Source: Mermis nigrescens (lineage: Eukaryota > Nematoda > Enoplea > Mermithida > Mermithidae). From it: 64,000 nucleotides of DNA. The notes below the pieces were generated by a model, which worked only from the letters and a program-made list of their open reading frames with translations, did no database searches and was not told the origin of the DNA. The position numbers and the translations under genes were made by a program. Shown here in pieces: positions 13,116 to 26,225 of this stretch; within the stretch, counting starts at the first letter, position 1, and each line of letters begins with the position of its first letter. Where the stretch lies: positions 14,542,407-14,606,406 of the forward strand of contig JAVLUZ010000142.1 in assembly GCA_036768485.1 (NCBI GenBank), given 5' to 3'.

Positions 13116-15589
13116 AGATTCAACATGTCTTACGGTACATCCCACTTACTTTTATTAAATTTACCGATTTAAAATAAAACTAAGGCATTTCCGTACGGAG
13201 TCTTATATCGATAGTATTTGTTCAGATATTCGCTCTTCGCATTGGAATGCTCGAGAATCGAATATTTTCTGTATATAATTGCAGAGAATCTCCAAAAAGC
13301 ACTACTATACCAATGTTTTATCTCCAAGTGTCTCGCTAAAGCCTGAGAAAAAAGCCAGGCATTTAAACAATTATTCTACAATCTGCTGCATATCAGGGAA
13401 TATAAATAAGTGGATGAAACAACGCAATCATGCTCCTAAGCAATATAAATGGATACCGCAAAAAGTATATAATATTGAATCAATATCATGATTAAACTTC
13501 GTATTTAGCGGTGGCAGAACACGAAAAAATTTTCTCAACACCGTCATGAAATCATAAGATTTATCACCCATTTATTTTGTTTGAACAACACCATTTGCTA
13601 AGAATGTCAAGCAAGATGTATCAAGAATAAGCTTAAAATGTAGCTAGCTTAGGAATCTGATCCACCCTTTTATGGATAAGCAAAAGTGGAGGGATGTTAT
13701 ACATCGTTATTCTTCTAAATACAGTGACGTCAGAACAACAGAGTCGGGCGATCAAATTTCGAGTTAAAACGTTTCTTTTACGTCACTTATTCAATAGTGA
13801 TAAGAAGCGAATGTACGATTATACACAGTCAGATTAGAGAGGCTTTAAGATCTAATTTGAATAACTTTTCGATATCGAAAATTGTACGTCTCAAAATCAA
13901 GCTTTTCAGGTTGAAAATTACAAATTTATGAAGCAAAATGCATCTTGATTCATTTCTCAACAATATTCTTTCTTCTCCCTTTTAAGGTACTTAATTAGAA
14001 TTCAAAATGCCAGAGAAGAAATTATGAGTTTAAATTAATCAAGGTAGTTCACTTCATTCAGCCTGTTTTTTTAATAAAAATTCCGTATTTTTATTAAAAA
14101 TCGAAGAATCACTGTTTCAACTTTAATATTAATTCATAAATTAATCGGCTCAACGAATCTCGCTGACCCCTCAAAGCTACATCATGATCAAAAACATCAA
14201 TGTATTTCTCTTGTTTCAGATGTCCACGTTTAGATCGGGTTTCACTTTCTCTGTCTTCAGTTACTGATTTCCAGTCTGAAATTACGTTGCTCTGATCTAT
14301 TGCTGTAAGTTGTCAGATTTTGTCGATAAAAGTTCTTAAAAGAAAAAAACAGACTTTATTTAGCTTCTAAGATGCTGCCGTTCCATTCTCTCGCAAATGC
14401 TAGTATTGCTTTTAATTCGCACAAATTAGTTTCTTTTGGATCCTACAGATCACAAAGATAAGCTTCGCATTTCTTACCCGTCTTTTCTTGTTTAGTGCAG
14501 AGTCGAATTAGACGAATGAAAGATTGTCGACGTGCTTCACGAAAAGTGAAAATTAGACTTTTCGCATTTTTCATTAAATTTAGCGACACATTTTTTTAAT
14601 GTTAACAGCACAAAAAATGGAAATCTAGATAGATTTCAGACTAAAATCTAATATTGGCAAGATCAAATAATAGTAAATTATTACTTACTTTTTAAAGTAT
14701 TGGTGCGGACAATTCAGGAATTCACACGTAAGAAAGAAACCTAAATAATATCACTCAAACTTTTTACGGTCATCAAAAGCATGAAAATGAGATTGCTTGA
14801 AATCTATCGACAGAATAGGCCAAATTCAAAATTTTCAATACAATCAATGAAATGGGATGAAAAAAGCGAAACCGGATTCATATAAGCGATTTTCACTACT
14901 TCATTTAAAGAGTACCTATCACAACGAATTCAGTAACTAGCGATTTTTTAGCCTCTGAGGATCAAATCTCCCGACCATAAAAAACACCGTTAGTACAAGA
15001 CTATGTTTTTCAGGTGAAAACTTCATAATTTTTTATACAAATTTAAAAACTCGTGATTGCACAAGATAAGCTTGTTTGAGTCATTTGCAATTTATTGCAG
15101 CTTATGAATATATGATGAAGCATGCTAATAGCTAATTTTATATAACCGTTGCTGAATTTAAGAACCGCTCCATACCAAAACGCTTATTTTCATTTTCTTC
15201 CACGATTGGTGCCCTTTATTAATTACACCGGGTGATATTCGTTCACCGAGTACGTGTAAAACTAGCAAAAGTTCGTATGCAACTATATGTTAGTCAAATG
15301 ACGCTAATTGACTGAGCAGGAAGATAAGTGTGCTTTTATGCACGTAGTTTTTTTACTAGTTTTTGGAAGCTAAACCTCATGAGACGTCAGAACGGCGTAA
15401 ACGCTTTGGCAATTAAGTAAAGCTCATCATGCGTTACAATGATTCATGGCTAAATTTAATAAATGGAAGCTTCTGTTGATGGATATTTCAGTAATTTAGT
15501 GTTTTCCATAGCTTTACTAATCGTGTGCGTATACTTTTCCTTACTTTTGTATGTTTTCTTTGACTATACTCGTACCACGACCAATCTGT

Positions 15590-15835
15590 GCACCAGACAT
15601 GGACGTGGGGGATTTAGGAGGACTCAGGCCCAGAACGGAGAATGGTAGATTTTTCGGTTAAAATAGGGCAAAATGAAGGCCAAAAATGAATGAAAATATA
15701 AAATTCTATGTCAGAAATGCTTGTAATAGATCGGAAACTGCATATTAACCTAGTTTTCACGCTATTTTAGCAATTATATCAGATTGACCCCAAGACCGGC
15801 GGATCCAACGAACCGGTCATTCTCTGCATCCATGA
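15590..15835 (+). repeat. Dispersed ~260-bp repeat (GAGGCAAAATGA family)
   Basis: Same block order as at 12850: GACATGGACGTGGGGG, AGGGCAAAATGAAGGCC, AAATGCTTGTAA, CGCTATTTTAGC, GACCCCAAGACCGGC. It starts inside a short open frame at 15463, which explains that frame's end. Confidence 0.55.
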
Positions 15836-16084
15836 AAATGACCGTTACAATATCACTGAAACATGAATTGAAGTTCATAGGGTTTAACATAACTATTATT
15901 TTATGATGAAGGTCCTATGATATTCCGTAATATCTTTTTCGTTTCTAAAGTCTGGATTTAAATACCTAGCGCTCCAGAAGGAATTTAAAAATTGAGAGCA
16001 ATGCAACTACTTGTTAGTTGACTCTTCAAACTTGTATAGATATTTATTTTCTGAATAAGGGTTGGCAAATTGTTTGAAAGCAAT

Positions 16085-16163
16085 GTCTGACAAGATTTCA
16101 GAAAACATTCTTCATTTTTGTAAGCATGTCTGACAAGATTTCAGAAAACATTCTTCATTTTTG
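16085..16163 (+). repeat. Two-copy tandem duplication, ~42-bp period
   Basis: TCTGACAAGATTTCAGAAAA and the following CATTCTTCATTTTTGT occur at 16085 and again at 16127 without a mismatch, so the duplication looks recent. Confidence 0.85.
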
Positions 16164-16606
16164 TGTTTGGGCCAGAGAATCTCAATTGTCTTCCATAAAC
16201 GGAGATCATTGGCAAAATTGGGTTTACTGTAAAACGACTCATAATTTGTATTAAAGATTTTTTCACACAGCATATGGGTAGCACACTCGTAATGCGGTAG
16301 AATGAGCCAATCCATGGCTCTAGGCTTCACTTTTATCATCATTTTCAAGTTGGTTAGCCTAAGCGAAGCAAGCGCTTGGAATATTGCATAATTTGTTTAA
16401 AATAAAATGAAATTTTGAGCTCGCGATCTTTCTGTTATAAATTATTTTTATTCTCAATTTTATCACCTATCCTATTTTTCTCTACCACTCTTTTTTCTGC
16501 GATGCTGCCGAGAATCGGGCGAAATGTGTATTTTGAATAAAGTCTGCTCGATGAAATTAACTTCGTGATAGACTATGAAATTTATTTTCTCAATTTTTGA
16601 AGTAGG

Positions 16607-16821
<215 letters not shown>

Positions 16822-17220
16822 GAAACTAGGCATCATTTGTTGCAAAATTCAATGTTGCCGAATGTTGCCGATGACGCAATCGTCTCATAAATATTTTGGT
16901 AGTGTATCTATGTACCTTCCGAACACCTATTTCTTTAAACAATCAGTGCAGTTTGTATATCAAGAAACTAACTTATTCTGTGGCATGAGCGAGTATGAAA
17001 AAGTAGTGTGATTATAAAACGCACTGAACACGAGCGTAACTGCGCTAGACGTTTTCTTCACAAAATTTTTCAAGGTCGCTAACGTTTTTTCTAAATAATA
17101 ATCTGGATAATATCTTTCTTCTGAATGTCACATATTCATATTTCTTTAATTTATTACTTCTATTCGACATTATACACTTTTAGGTGTAATTAACGATCGT
17201 TGACCTAAATATTCAAAAAA

Positions 17221-20200
17221 ATGATTGAAACAAAGAAATCGGATCCCAAATATCCAAAAGGCGTTTATTTTTGTCTAATATGCGAGGTTTTCGAACGATA
17301 CGCCTATTACGGGGTGCTCGCTGTGCTGACGTTTTTTCTACGCGATCGCTACCGTACGACCGATTCCGTTGCCAGGCTCATACTGCACGCCTTCAACTGC
17401 CTGTCCTATTTGACCCCCATGATCGGCTCGGTGCTGTCGGACAGCCTTTTGGGCCCCTACAAGGTCGTCCTCTACGCTTATCTCACCTACGTCGTCGGCA
17501 TGATAGCGACGGCCGTTGGGTCGATCAAATCGGCGTCTTCGGCCGCGGACGACCTAATCAAGTCGGTCGGCGTTTTTGGTCTATTTTTGGTCGCCGTGGC
17601 GTCGGGAATGCGAAAACCTTGCGCCGTGGCGTTGGCCGCCAATCAATTTCCGGACACGATGGCGCGAGAACAACAAAGGTTTGTGACAAAGCTAATTTAT
17701 TAAGCATTATTCATTTATCGATAATATGCGCTTCTCTGTTATTTGATGAAATGAATTTTGTTTAAAATTCAAAGACACGAACCAACCTTTGCATCATTCA
17801 AAATCAATATCAGTTCCAGTATTCAATATAGTGTGTATGAAAAAGCAGAAACTTTCTCAGTATTCGATCATGACTAGATTCGCCATATATTCGTATTTAA
17901 ATATTGTAGCTAATCGTCAAATATTCGCATAATTACTGAACCATTATCACATTTGTTTGGTGTTGCAGGTTCTTCTCTCACTTCTACGTGGCCATTAACG
18001 TCGGCATGGTTGTTTCACAGGGCGTCACGCCCGGCCTGAGGGCCGGCATCGGCTGCTTCGGCGACAATACTTGCTACCCGATGGTTTTCGGGGTTGCCAC
18101 TTTAGCCGTCATTTTCACTACACTCCTGTTTTGCTCAACAACCCCCTACCTAACGCGGCATTTCTCAAAATCGAGCGTGGTCGTAAACGTGGTCCGGTGC
18201 TTGCTTTACGCGACCAGTCAAAAATTGAAGGGCGCGAAAACCGCGCCCGTTCGCGATTGGTTGGACTACGCCCGAGGCAAATTCGACGAGCGTTTCGTGG
18301 AAGAAGTAAGGCGCGTCGTGCAAATTGGGGTTCTTTTCATACCGGCTATCATCTTTTGGGCTCTCTACGATCAAATGTTCTCGACTTGGATGATTCAGAC
18401 GGATTTGATGGACGGCCGCATTGGCGACTTAAACATTTTGCCCGATCAACTGGCCGTCTCATTCGCCGTCGTAGTTGTTCTGATAATACCCTTATTGGAT
18501 ACGGTAGTTTACCCTTTGCTGAATAAGTGTTCGCTGCTTTCGAAACCGTTGCAAAAAATGGGTTTAGGCTTATTTTTAACAGCCTTTAGCTACTTATTAG
18601 CCGCCTTCGTCCAATTTAAAATCGACAGTAGCGCAAGTGGGCGTTTCACAGAAGAACTTCGTTATTTGCACGTAAACTTTTCCAATGTAACTCTTAACAA
18701 TCTAAGTCTATATCGCGATTTAGACGATTTTGTTGACACTTATCCATTGGTTGAACACACTGATAATATTACATCGTCCAGAACAGGTTCAAATTCTGTA
18801 TATCCTAAAAATGTGTCCTATCTAAATGGAAAATTGTCCAATGCTTCAGGGATTATTTATAGCAACAGAAATGCCCAAAATCATGATTTTGACCGGATTC
18901 GCTTTGACCAAGGGTCTAATATTCAAAACGAATCGGAACGACATAGTTTAGGCACAAGATTGACAATACTGTGGCAAGATGGCTCTATCGATTCAGCTGA
19001 CTTTAAAACAACAAAAATTATCACAGGATATCAAATTGTTTATCCCATTGTGCACCCAAGATTAAGGCATGAATTCAAGGAAATTTTCATACAGTTCGAC
19101 TATCCCGACGGATTTTCTTCCGTGCATACTCAGATTGATGCAACTACTCCAAAAGCCTTTCTAAGCGACACAGTGGAGAGTTTTACGATTAAATTACCCG
19201 TTTTGGGCGGGAACGTATTCTTGGTCAAGCTTAAACTCTGTCAGACTTATAAAGATTGCGAAATGTATCAGATCGGTGAATTGGTCGGATACAATGGAGC
19301 TGCTTTTGCATTAATCATTGATCGAGATAAAAGTTTACGCATTATAGCCATTCAAGAGGGTCACGTAGTACATTTACTATGGCAACTACCTCAGTACATC
19401 GTAATGGCCCTAGCTGAAGCAACTTTTGCAATATCAGGTAGTTGCATGTACGCAGGGACGTTATCATACATGGGCAGAAGCCAATTTCTGGGGGTCTCAT
19501 TGGGCGAAATTGCCAAAAATAGCACCAAAAATTCAATTCTGGGTTTTATCGATTTTTGGGGTCCGCCGGGATCTGTGAGTCCAGATCCCCAGAAACCCTA
19601 CCCATGTGTGGACGTAACCAGCTTAGGTGGGGCAGGGACCAAGTCCTGGGGGCCTGGATGGAGCAAAAGTCTGGAAAAAACGTAAACAAAACATGTCAAA
19701 AATTCAATAGGGGGTCTGTCGATTTTGGGGGTCTGCCGGATTCTCGGGGTCTATACCCCCAGCCTACATGTGGTAACCAGGATTTCATTTCAGAGGTATC
19801 CAGAATTTTTAAAGTCTCATCCTGCTGCATCTTGTTCCATTGATCGAAGTGAGCTAGGCAAAAAAGACATGTTAGAGCGTTCCTCGGCAAGCACTATTTA
19901 ATGATGAAGAACAAATTTTCAAAAATCCGAAAATTACTACTATATTACAAAATTGTAACTCGAATACAAAAATATGCTTGATCAGTATCAAACGCTGTAT
20001 TAGGTTTGATTTCTGTTTTTTATTTTTATTTTTCTAAATTTTGTGCCTACTTACAATTTGATAAGTATTTCAAACCAGAACCTCGCTTTTTAATAGCATG
20101 CAAATATTCTGTCTTATTTTTCAAAGCAGTCAATTACACCATAGTGAAACCTGGTTTCTGGCGGGATCAGGATGGAGTAATTCGCCAAAAATGTTACTAG

Positions 20201-22236
20201 AAATAGAATTCTGGGGTCTACAGTAATCTGCGGGGGTATTTCAACTACTGGAGGGCACAAACCCACTCCCCACGCCCAAGTGTGTTTAAGGGGTTCTGCA
20301 TAAATGGCGAGATGACGATGAATGTATTATTTTTCAATCGCTGAATCTTCCCTTTTTTCGAATTTCTCATGATACCCCTACATTATAATAATGACAATTT
20401 CTTGACATTACCGTCACTTGAAGCCTTTTCTAATGTTTAATAGAATTAATTGCAACTCTAGTGAATATTTCATTACTTGTGCAAAGATTTATGGGGCAAA
20501 AAGATAAAGATATGGACATTTATCACATTTTACACCGATAATTTTAAAAAAGTTTTGGCTTGCTAAACTAAGCATTATACCTTATTTTCGCTTTTTTGAG
20601 AAATGTTATGTACAAGGGAACGGCGAAGAAAATAGTTCAGGAAATTTAAAGCAGAATAGAGTGCGTTCATCATTATCGGTCGCATACTTTTTAAAATAAA
20701 TTCAAAGTGTTTTTTATGTGATAATTGATATACCGATTTATAAATAAATTTAGGTGTGTCGTAAATAAAAAGCAGTGGCCCGACCAGACATGCACGTGCG
20801 GAGTATGGATTCTAAACCAAACCATACATGTTTTTTGGGACCCCTGCATAATGACTGTGACCCCCAGAATCGTCGATTTTCCTAAAAATTGTAAAAAGTG
20901 TGCCTTGTTAAGCTTTTTAGCTAAGTTTTGGCTCACAAGTTTCAAATTTTCGGCGCTTCGCGCCATATACACATTTTTTACTATATTTTTTTGACTAAAT
21001 TTTTTACATTTTCCAGAATTTTTTTCTTATGTTTTCGTGTTTAATAAAGAAAGAGCATTGTCCGAAACGTAAACACAATGTTTTTGACGTGTACCCATCG
21101 TTTTTATGCCGGAAAAGGTACTTTTTAAACATTCTCTGGGCCTGACTCCCCGAATTCTCGTGATGGTCTAGACCACACGTGGGCATGGATGGAGAGTTCG
21201 GGAGTCTCTAGACCCATCCGAGAACCCGGGTAGACCCCCAAAGTTGGTGGACCCCTGTAATTGAATTTGGCATGTTTTTCGGGATTTTTGCCGTTTCTAC
21301 ACCACCCAGATTCCCCAGAATTTGACTGCTGATCATGTATGATCTAAACCACCTGAGAACGGAAAAATGGAATTTTTTCTTGGGAAAATAAGGCAAATCG
21401 AAGGCTAAAAATAAATGAAAATTGAAAATTTTCTCTAAAAGTGCTTGAAATTGACCAGAAACTGTGGAATAACGCTGTTTTATCGTTATTTTAACATTTA
21501 TGCAAGCTTGTGAAGTCATTTTGGCCCCAAAAAAGCTGAATATCCGATCCTCCAGACCGGCTGACCCCCTCCCCCAGATTTGCCACGATGTGCAAGTACA
21601 GGCCCGACACCTCTTCCCCGAAATAAAGGAAAATTTTGTTTCTTCAAAAGGGTCGTAAAAAAATTAAATATTTTATTAATCCAGTAAAAGGCTGCAAAAA
21701 CAGCCCCAAAATTTTGTACAACGACCGAGTTCAAAGTTTTTTCAGAGTTGACTACACCAAATGCTGGGAAATTCTCATGGAGATACTCGATGTTTAGACA
21801 GTACGTCTTTCGTATCCGAGAAATAGAGCAAACAATATTTTTTTTTGAATTTTTTTAATCAGTGAATTTTTATTTTTTTATTTTTTACTATAAGTTGATT
21901 CATGTCTCAACATTCATCGCATAATTCCTTTTACTAGGAATGGAATTCGCATACTCGCAAGCGTCGCCTTTGATGAAATCCGTTTTGCAGGGCTTATTCC
22001 TTTTCACGTGCATGTTTGGCAATTTATTGGCTATGTTTACTTCTGGCTTAAATATTTTTGGTCATTTATTGACGGAATTTTCCGTTTATGCTTCTTTGAT
22101 GTTAATGTTTACGGCATTTTTCGTCTGGACTGCTGTTAACTACGAATATAGGAGTGACGACGACTGTGGGCTGGAGGCAAACCCAAAAACTCTGCCACGC
22201 GATATTTCAATGGAAATAAAGGATTCTAAATGTTAA
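17221..22236 (+). CDS. Proton-coupled oligopeptide transporter, POT/SLC15 (PEPT-like), three exons
   Basis: Exons 17221-17678, 17969-19437 and 21938-22236 sum to 2226 nt, 741 aa; both introns are GT-AG (phases 2 and 1). The protein is a major-facilitator carrier that should bring di- and tripeptides in with protons. Seen: ExxER at residues 22-26 followed by YAYYG, His56 (equivalent in position to the essential His57 of human PEPT1), first PTR2 signature GSVLSDSLLGPYK at 69-81, second signature FFSHFYVAINVGM across junction 1, CFGDNTCYP, and FWALYDQ at 282-288. A large soluble segment, at roughly residues 360-600, matches the extracellular domain between helices 9 and 10 of animal PEPTs. LPQY and EFAYSQAS near the end match helices 10-11. 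Length is near the human PEPT1 length (708). The FWALFDQQG motif is altered to FWALYDQMF. The ATG at 17221 gives a full N-terminus. Substrate range is inferred from the family. Confidence 0.95.
19476..21600. repeat. Cluster of small repeats filling intron 2 of the first transporter
   Basis: The 2.5-kb intron (19438-21937) holds several dispersed elements: GGGGTCT/CCCCAGA-type copies near 19476-19655, 19690-19780 and 20160-20290; a fragment with GGCGCTTCGCGCCATATACACA near 20875-21000; and GAGGCAAAATGA-type sequence (here AAATAAGGCAAAT) near 21300-21600. The coding frame of exon 2 runs past its donor to a stop at 19683-19685, but that extension encodes repeat, not transporter. Confidence 0.65.
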
Positions 22237-22436
22237 GTAGTGTTTTTCTCTAGAAAATATCTATCGCCTTACTATTAATCTTGGCTTCGCTTACTAGAAG
22301 AAAACTTGAAAACACGATATTTTTCGGAGAGTAACCGGATGATTACGATTATCATAAAATATTATAGAATTCAAAATGCGTGAGTTTTATAATCGTGGGA
22401 AAAGTTATTTTCCAATTTTATCAAAAATATGAATAT

Positions 22437-22442
22437 AATAAA
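22437..22442 (+). terminator. Likely poly(A) signal of the first transporter
   Basis: AATAAA, 201 bp after the TAA stop, in an AT-rich 3' region with no competing AATAAA nearer the stop. Confidence 0.5.
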
Positions 22443-22495
22443 GCATAAGGACGCTTTAAGCGTTGTTTTTCCTACTAATTAGTGAATAATTAGCG

Positions 22496-22868
22496 AGGCA
22501 CGTAGCTGGCCTTCCTAACTTGGGGGAGGCTAAAATTTTAAGTCAGATATCAAAACAATTCCTTGTAGATGGGCAAAAAATAATAGTGTTTTTGTACGTA
22601 TCTCAGCGAACTGAACACATTGGCGAAGAAAATTAAATTTTAAATTAAGAGAAAATTAACGTGATTCTAATCACACTCAGAAAATCTATCACATGAATGA
22701 AATCTAAACACAAAAATGTGCCAAAATCTATTTTGACAGTCTTAATGTGACTTTTTCCTCTGAGAAAAAAAGAAAAATATATAAGAATAAACCTTGAAAA
22801 ATATATACGTCCTACTTTTAGCATTTGGGGGACTAGTCAGCCCTATCCCCCAAAGCTACGTGCCTAAT
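22496..22868. mobile_element. Small inverted-repeat element, GGCACGTAGC termini
   Basis: Left end GAGGCACGTAGC and right end GCTACGTGCCTA are inverted repeats around ~370 bp of non-coding sequence; GGGGGACTAGTCAGCCC near the right end has a counterpart in the fragment near 7740. Flanks read AATAATTAG and AATAATCAG, a possible decayed target duplication. No transposase frame, so non-autonomous. Confidence 0.6.
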
Positions 22869-23819
22869 AATCAGAAATGAAGAAGTGGGTGTTTTAAGAA
22901 ACCTCTTGCATAGGTACTACCATTTAATTAACTTTTATGATTAAAAGCTAAAAACTGCAGCGAGTTAGACTTTAATCTCTGATAAATGATGTAGATAATT
23001 GCTTTTACTTCTGATATTACTGTGCGATTTTAATGCCAGCATTTTAATTTGTCGAATAGTGAAAAAGGCAGTAAATTAAGGAAGTAAACTAAGCTAATAA
23101 TTCAGTCAAGAATGTAACTAATAAATAAGTCTTGCAAAAAGTCGTTCAAGCATCTTATCTCACTTCAAAATTGTATGGTTAATTCAACATATATGATTCT
23201 TTGCCAAGCAGATTTTATTATTGAATTTTACTTTTTGGTTTTGGGAAAAACGCGAAAAGTGCTCATTTCGTTAAAAATCCCTGGTGTAACCCTATTCGAA
23301 ACGATTTGATACCTACTCCAAACATTGCAAGAACTTATTTCTTATTTCATTTTAGGCTTTAAAAATAGGTATGCAGTCAGTTCATTTCTTTTTTTGCAAA
23401 AATTATGACATTCTCTGTTCAACTAGATACGCGGAAGTACTTTCTATGATAGAATGAATTAAAATCAAACTTGAGTATTACCTGACGAAACTCTGTCTTG
23501 TTGCTCCCTGAGAGACCATTACTTTCTCGTATACCTATGTTAGTTTCAAGATCTCCAGAAACGATTTTTTTCATAACTGTATTATGAAAATGTTATTTTC
23601 AAATATAGTAATGGTTGATTGACATTAAGCTGTCTCTATAGGTTTTCCTTGACTGACTCATGTCGCCCAGGTGGCTCAAAGTCACCTCGTGTGATTGCAT
23701 GTAATAAACGACATTTCTAAAGGGTTTTTGTGTTTTTGGATCACTCTTAAGCTTTTTAATAAAAAATAAGAGTTGAATGCCTCATCGAAAAATTTTTTGG
23801 AAATTTTTGCTCATTTGAA

Positions 23820-24190
23820 CTCAATTTTACAGCCGTCTAAATACAAAGAATCCAAAAAAGTACATATTATAAGAATATTGCGCAGAGCGCCGGAAATTGA
23901 TTCTTATCCTTTATAGCTCAATTTTGTAGCTTTCAGGAGATGAGCAATATAGAAATTGCATCTGACGCATGGCTCCATAAAATTTCGAGATTTCAATCCT
24001 TTTTGTGCTCAATTTTGCAGCTTTCTGAAGTACATATGGCGTGAAGCACTGGAAATTTTCGATATTGAGCTCAATTTTGTACCTCTGGCAGGAATAATAT
24101 ATGTCTTGAAGCGCCGGAAAGTTTCGAAATTTGTGTCCTTTTAAACTCAATTTTCCATATTTTTATATTTTTAAGCTCAATTTTGTGCAC
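23820..24190 (+). repeat. Degenerate tandem repeat with CTCAATTTT and AGCGCCGGAAA blocks
   Basis: CTCAATTTTGTAGCTTTC-like and GCGTGAAGCACTGGAAATTT-like blocks alternate in at least four units of roughly 60-95 bp. The AAGCGCCGGAAA block is shared with the tandem repeat at 54.0-54.3 kb. Confidence 0.6.
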
Positions 24191-24720
24191 CTAAGATAAG
24201 CAATACAAGGTTTATTAATTTCGTAGCTTTAATAAGCAATCAATGATATTTGGCACGAAACGCCACACTAGAATGAAAAATAGATTTCCATGGAAAAACA
24301 AGATCAAATCAGGGCTATAAGAAGGCGGAAATCATAGTCTTTTCCAAAAGAAACAAAAATTGGTCTACGTTTGCTATTAGTAATAATACCTCTTTTATGC
24401 AATTTTTACTTAACAAGGTTCTCCAGCTCTGCCACTCGTCGAAGTGCTGACAAAAACTTTATCAAAAATCACTTTTAAGTAGAAAGACGAGGAAATTCAG
24501 GATTAAGTAAAAGCAACTAAATTTAAGAAACTGTGTAAATATGCCATACACAGGCCGTTTATTCGAAATTTCAAGAAAAACGAAACTGTTAAATTTAAAA
24601 CTGAATTGAAGAAAGAATTTGTGAAACGTTTATTCTATTTCTTGTTAACATCTCTCTTTCGAATCATTTTTCAATATCTGAAGATATTCCTCATTCATTC
24701 CAAAAATAAATAAAAACAGA

Positions 24721-24996
24721 GGCCTGCCCCGTGCCGCCAAATTTTTTGAAAAAAGGCCCGCCCCGCCAGACTTCTGAGCCGCCCCGCAAAAGCCCACTTC
24801 GGGCCGCGCGGGCCTGCGGGACGGGGCGGGCCGACTGCGCGTGGGCAGCAGGAAAATTCTGGGGGTCAGGATGGGCAAAATCGCCAAAAATAATACTAAA
24901 AATAGAATTCTGGGGTCTACTGTAATCTGAGAGGTTTCAACTTCTGGGAGGTACAAAGCCCCTCCAAACCTCTCCCCTACGCCCATGTGTGGGGCC
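24721..24996. repeat. GC-rich block joined to a GGGGTCT-family repeat
   Basis: 24721-24840 is strikingly GC-rich (CCCGCCCCGCC, GGGCCGCGCGGGCC) in an AT-rich setting. It runs into CGTGGGCAGCAGGAAAATTC, the end of a small repeat that closes near 24995 with CGCCCATGTGTGG. Open frames here on both strands reflect GC content and are not called as genes. Confidence 0.55.
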
Positions 24997-25036
24997 GACC
25001 CGCCCTTCGCAGGAATCTGATTCTAAATACTCGCAC

Positions 25037-25800
25037 ATGTGTAAATTCTGTCTCAAAAACTTGCCTTTTTTAAGGTAAGATGATGATTCATCTATTTCAC
25101 CAGTCGTCTCCTGCATACTATTTTGCTTTTGTCATGTACCCAGTGACGGATTCAGGATTTCGTAAGGAGGGACAACAATTTTGCTATTCCCTAAGCGGCT
25201 AAAAATATTCACGAAATCCGTCATTTCTGCGGCGACGTTTACATTTTAATAAAAAATTTCAAAGACTTCGACAATTCAACGCGTACAAAGTGATTAAATT
25301 TTCTTTGACTTTAGCTAAAATCCGGAAATTTGTTAAATTTAGACAAATAAGAAATTCAAATTACTGCTCTATCACCTGTATTTGTACATTTGGCGCAAGA
25401 CCTAAGCAGCATATTTGGCACCAAGCACCTAATTTTCGGAACTTAAGATTAAAATGATAAATTAACTATGTTAAAAATCATTGTTTATGCTCCAAATATT
25501 GTTTTAAGCGTCATTCCTGGTGCAAAAATATGGCTTTCAATTCAGGCCGCCAAGAAACTAGATAAACGTCATAAATGAGGAAAAATTTGAAAAAATGCAG
25601 TCAACGATAGCCAATAATCGTTACAAATCGCATATCCATTCTTCTTCTCGCCAACTACGTTGGATGAATGGGGGGCGCCTTTCCGTAAATCCGCCTCTGC
25701 TTGCATCTCTGTATTGTTATTCCAATTTCGGTATGACCATAAAGGAGCGCGCAAAAAAATGCGTGGCTGAAATCAAACCGCATATACTCGTATTTTGGGG
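25037..25800 (+). repeat. Repeat homologous to 45460-46410, hAT-like CAGTGRCGGATTCAGG end
   Basis: Shared ordered blocks with 45.5-46.4 kb: GTAAGATGATGATTC, CAGTCGTCTCCT, CAGTGACGGATTCAGGAT, TCACGAAATCCG, GTCAACGATAGCCAATAATC, TCCGTAAATCCGCCTCTG, GACCATAAAG and GAAATCAAACCGCATAT. CAGTGACGGATTCAGG (25141) and CCGTAAATCCGCCTCTG (to 25699) are inverted-repeat-like, as in hAT elements; homology extends past them, so the boundaries of the full unit are uncertain. Confidence 0.55.
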
Positions 25801-25814
25801 TAAAGGTAGGTTGC

Positions 25815-25960
25815 CTCCAAGCAAGGACGTGGGGGAGGGTCTGAGAAACTGTGAGTCCCATGAGATCTACAGACCCCCAGAAGTGAATTATTGGTGCTAT
25901 TTTCTGGCGAATTGGCCCATTCGGACCTCTCTAGAATTTTGTTGCTGCCAAGGTCTTAAC
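25815..25960 (+). repeat. GGGGTCT-family small repeat
   Basis: Runs from GGACGTGGGGGAGGGTCTGAG through ACAGACCCCCAGAAGTGAA and GGTGCTATTTTCTGGCGA to TAGAATTTTGTTGCTGCC, the order seen at 37.8 and 47.3 kb. Confidence 0.6.
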
Positions 25961-25967
25961 ACATCAT

Positions 25968-26116
25968 TAGTCTGTTTCACATAGCTTTTGGCATAATTTT
26001 AAGAATTTTATCGACAGAAAGCCGACAGATTATGATAATTTTACGAATGATATAATCGCAATCTATCAGCTTATTGTCGGACATAGTTCTTAAAACTTAT
26101 GCCCAAACTTATGTGA
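25968..26116. mobile_element. Truncated copy of the TAGTCTGTTTCAC MITE
   Basis: Begins TAGTCTGTTTCACATAG and shares the internal blocks TTTATCGACAG, ATAATCGCAATCTATCAG and TTGTCGGA with the full copies at 38436 and 43468; the right terminus is lost after ACTTATGTGA. Confidence 0.75.
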
Positions 26117-26225
26117 CCCCCAGTCCTAACAGCACCATCAATCAATGAAATCGCTATTATACAAGAAATGGGTTTTAAAGCAGGCGGATGTAAATTCAAA
26201 ACACAGAACTTATACGGGTTTTCGT

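Larger units (their letters stand above)
6465..15462. other. Long AT-rich stretch with no recognisable gene
   Basis: ORFs are short, start and stop at random, and none resembles a known domain. The only structure seen is a few dispersed repeats: a CAGGCACGTAGCT fragment near 7740-7910 and a ~260-bp family member near 12850-13115. Small unrecognised exons could be hidden here. Confidence 0.5.

Noticed and set aside
16112..16348. 78-codon minus-strand frame with several Trp and Cys
   Set aside because: It looks somewhat protein-like, but its C-terminal end falls in the 42-bp tandem duplication and no partner exon or family was found.
19438..19685. C-terminal extension of exon 2 of the first transporter
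   Set aside because: It reads into dispersed repeat beyond a good GT donor, and exon 3 supplies the missing helices in phase.
24645..24986. 113-codon minus-strand frame in the GC-rich block
   Set aside because: Long frames on both strands result from high GC; content is low complexity and it runs into a known repeat family.
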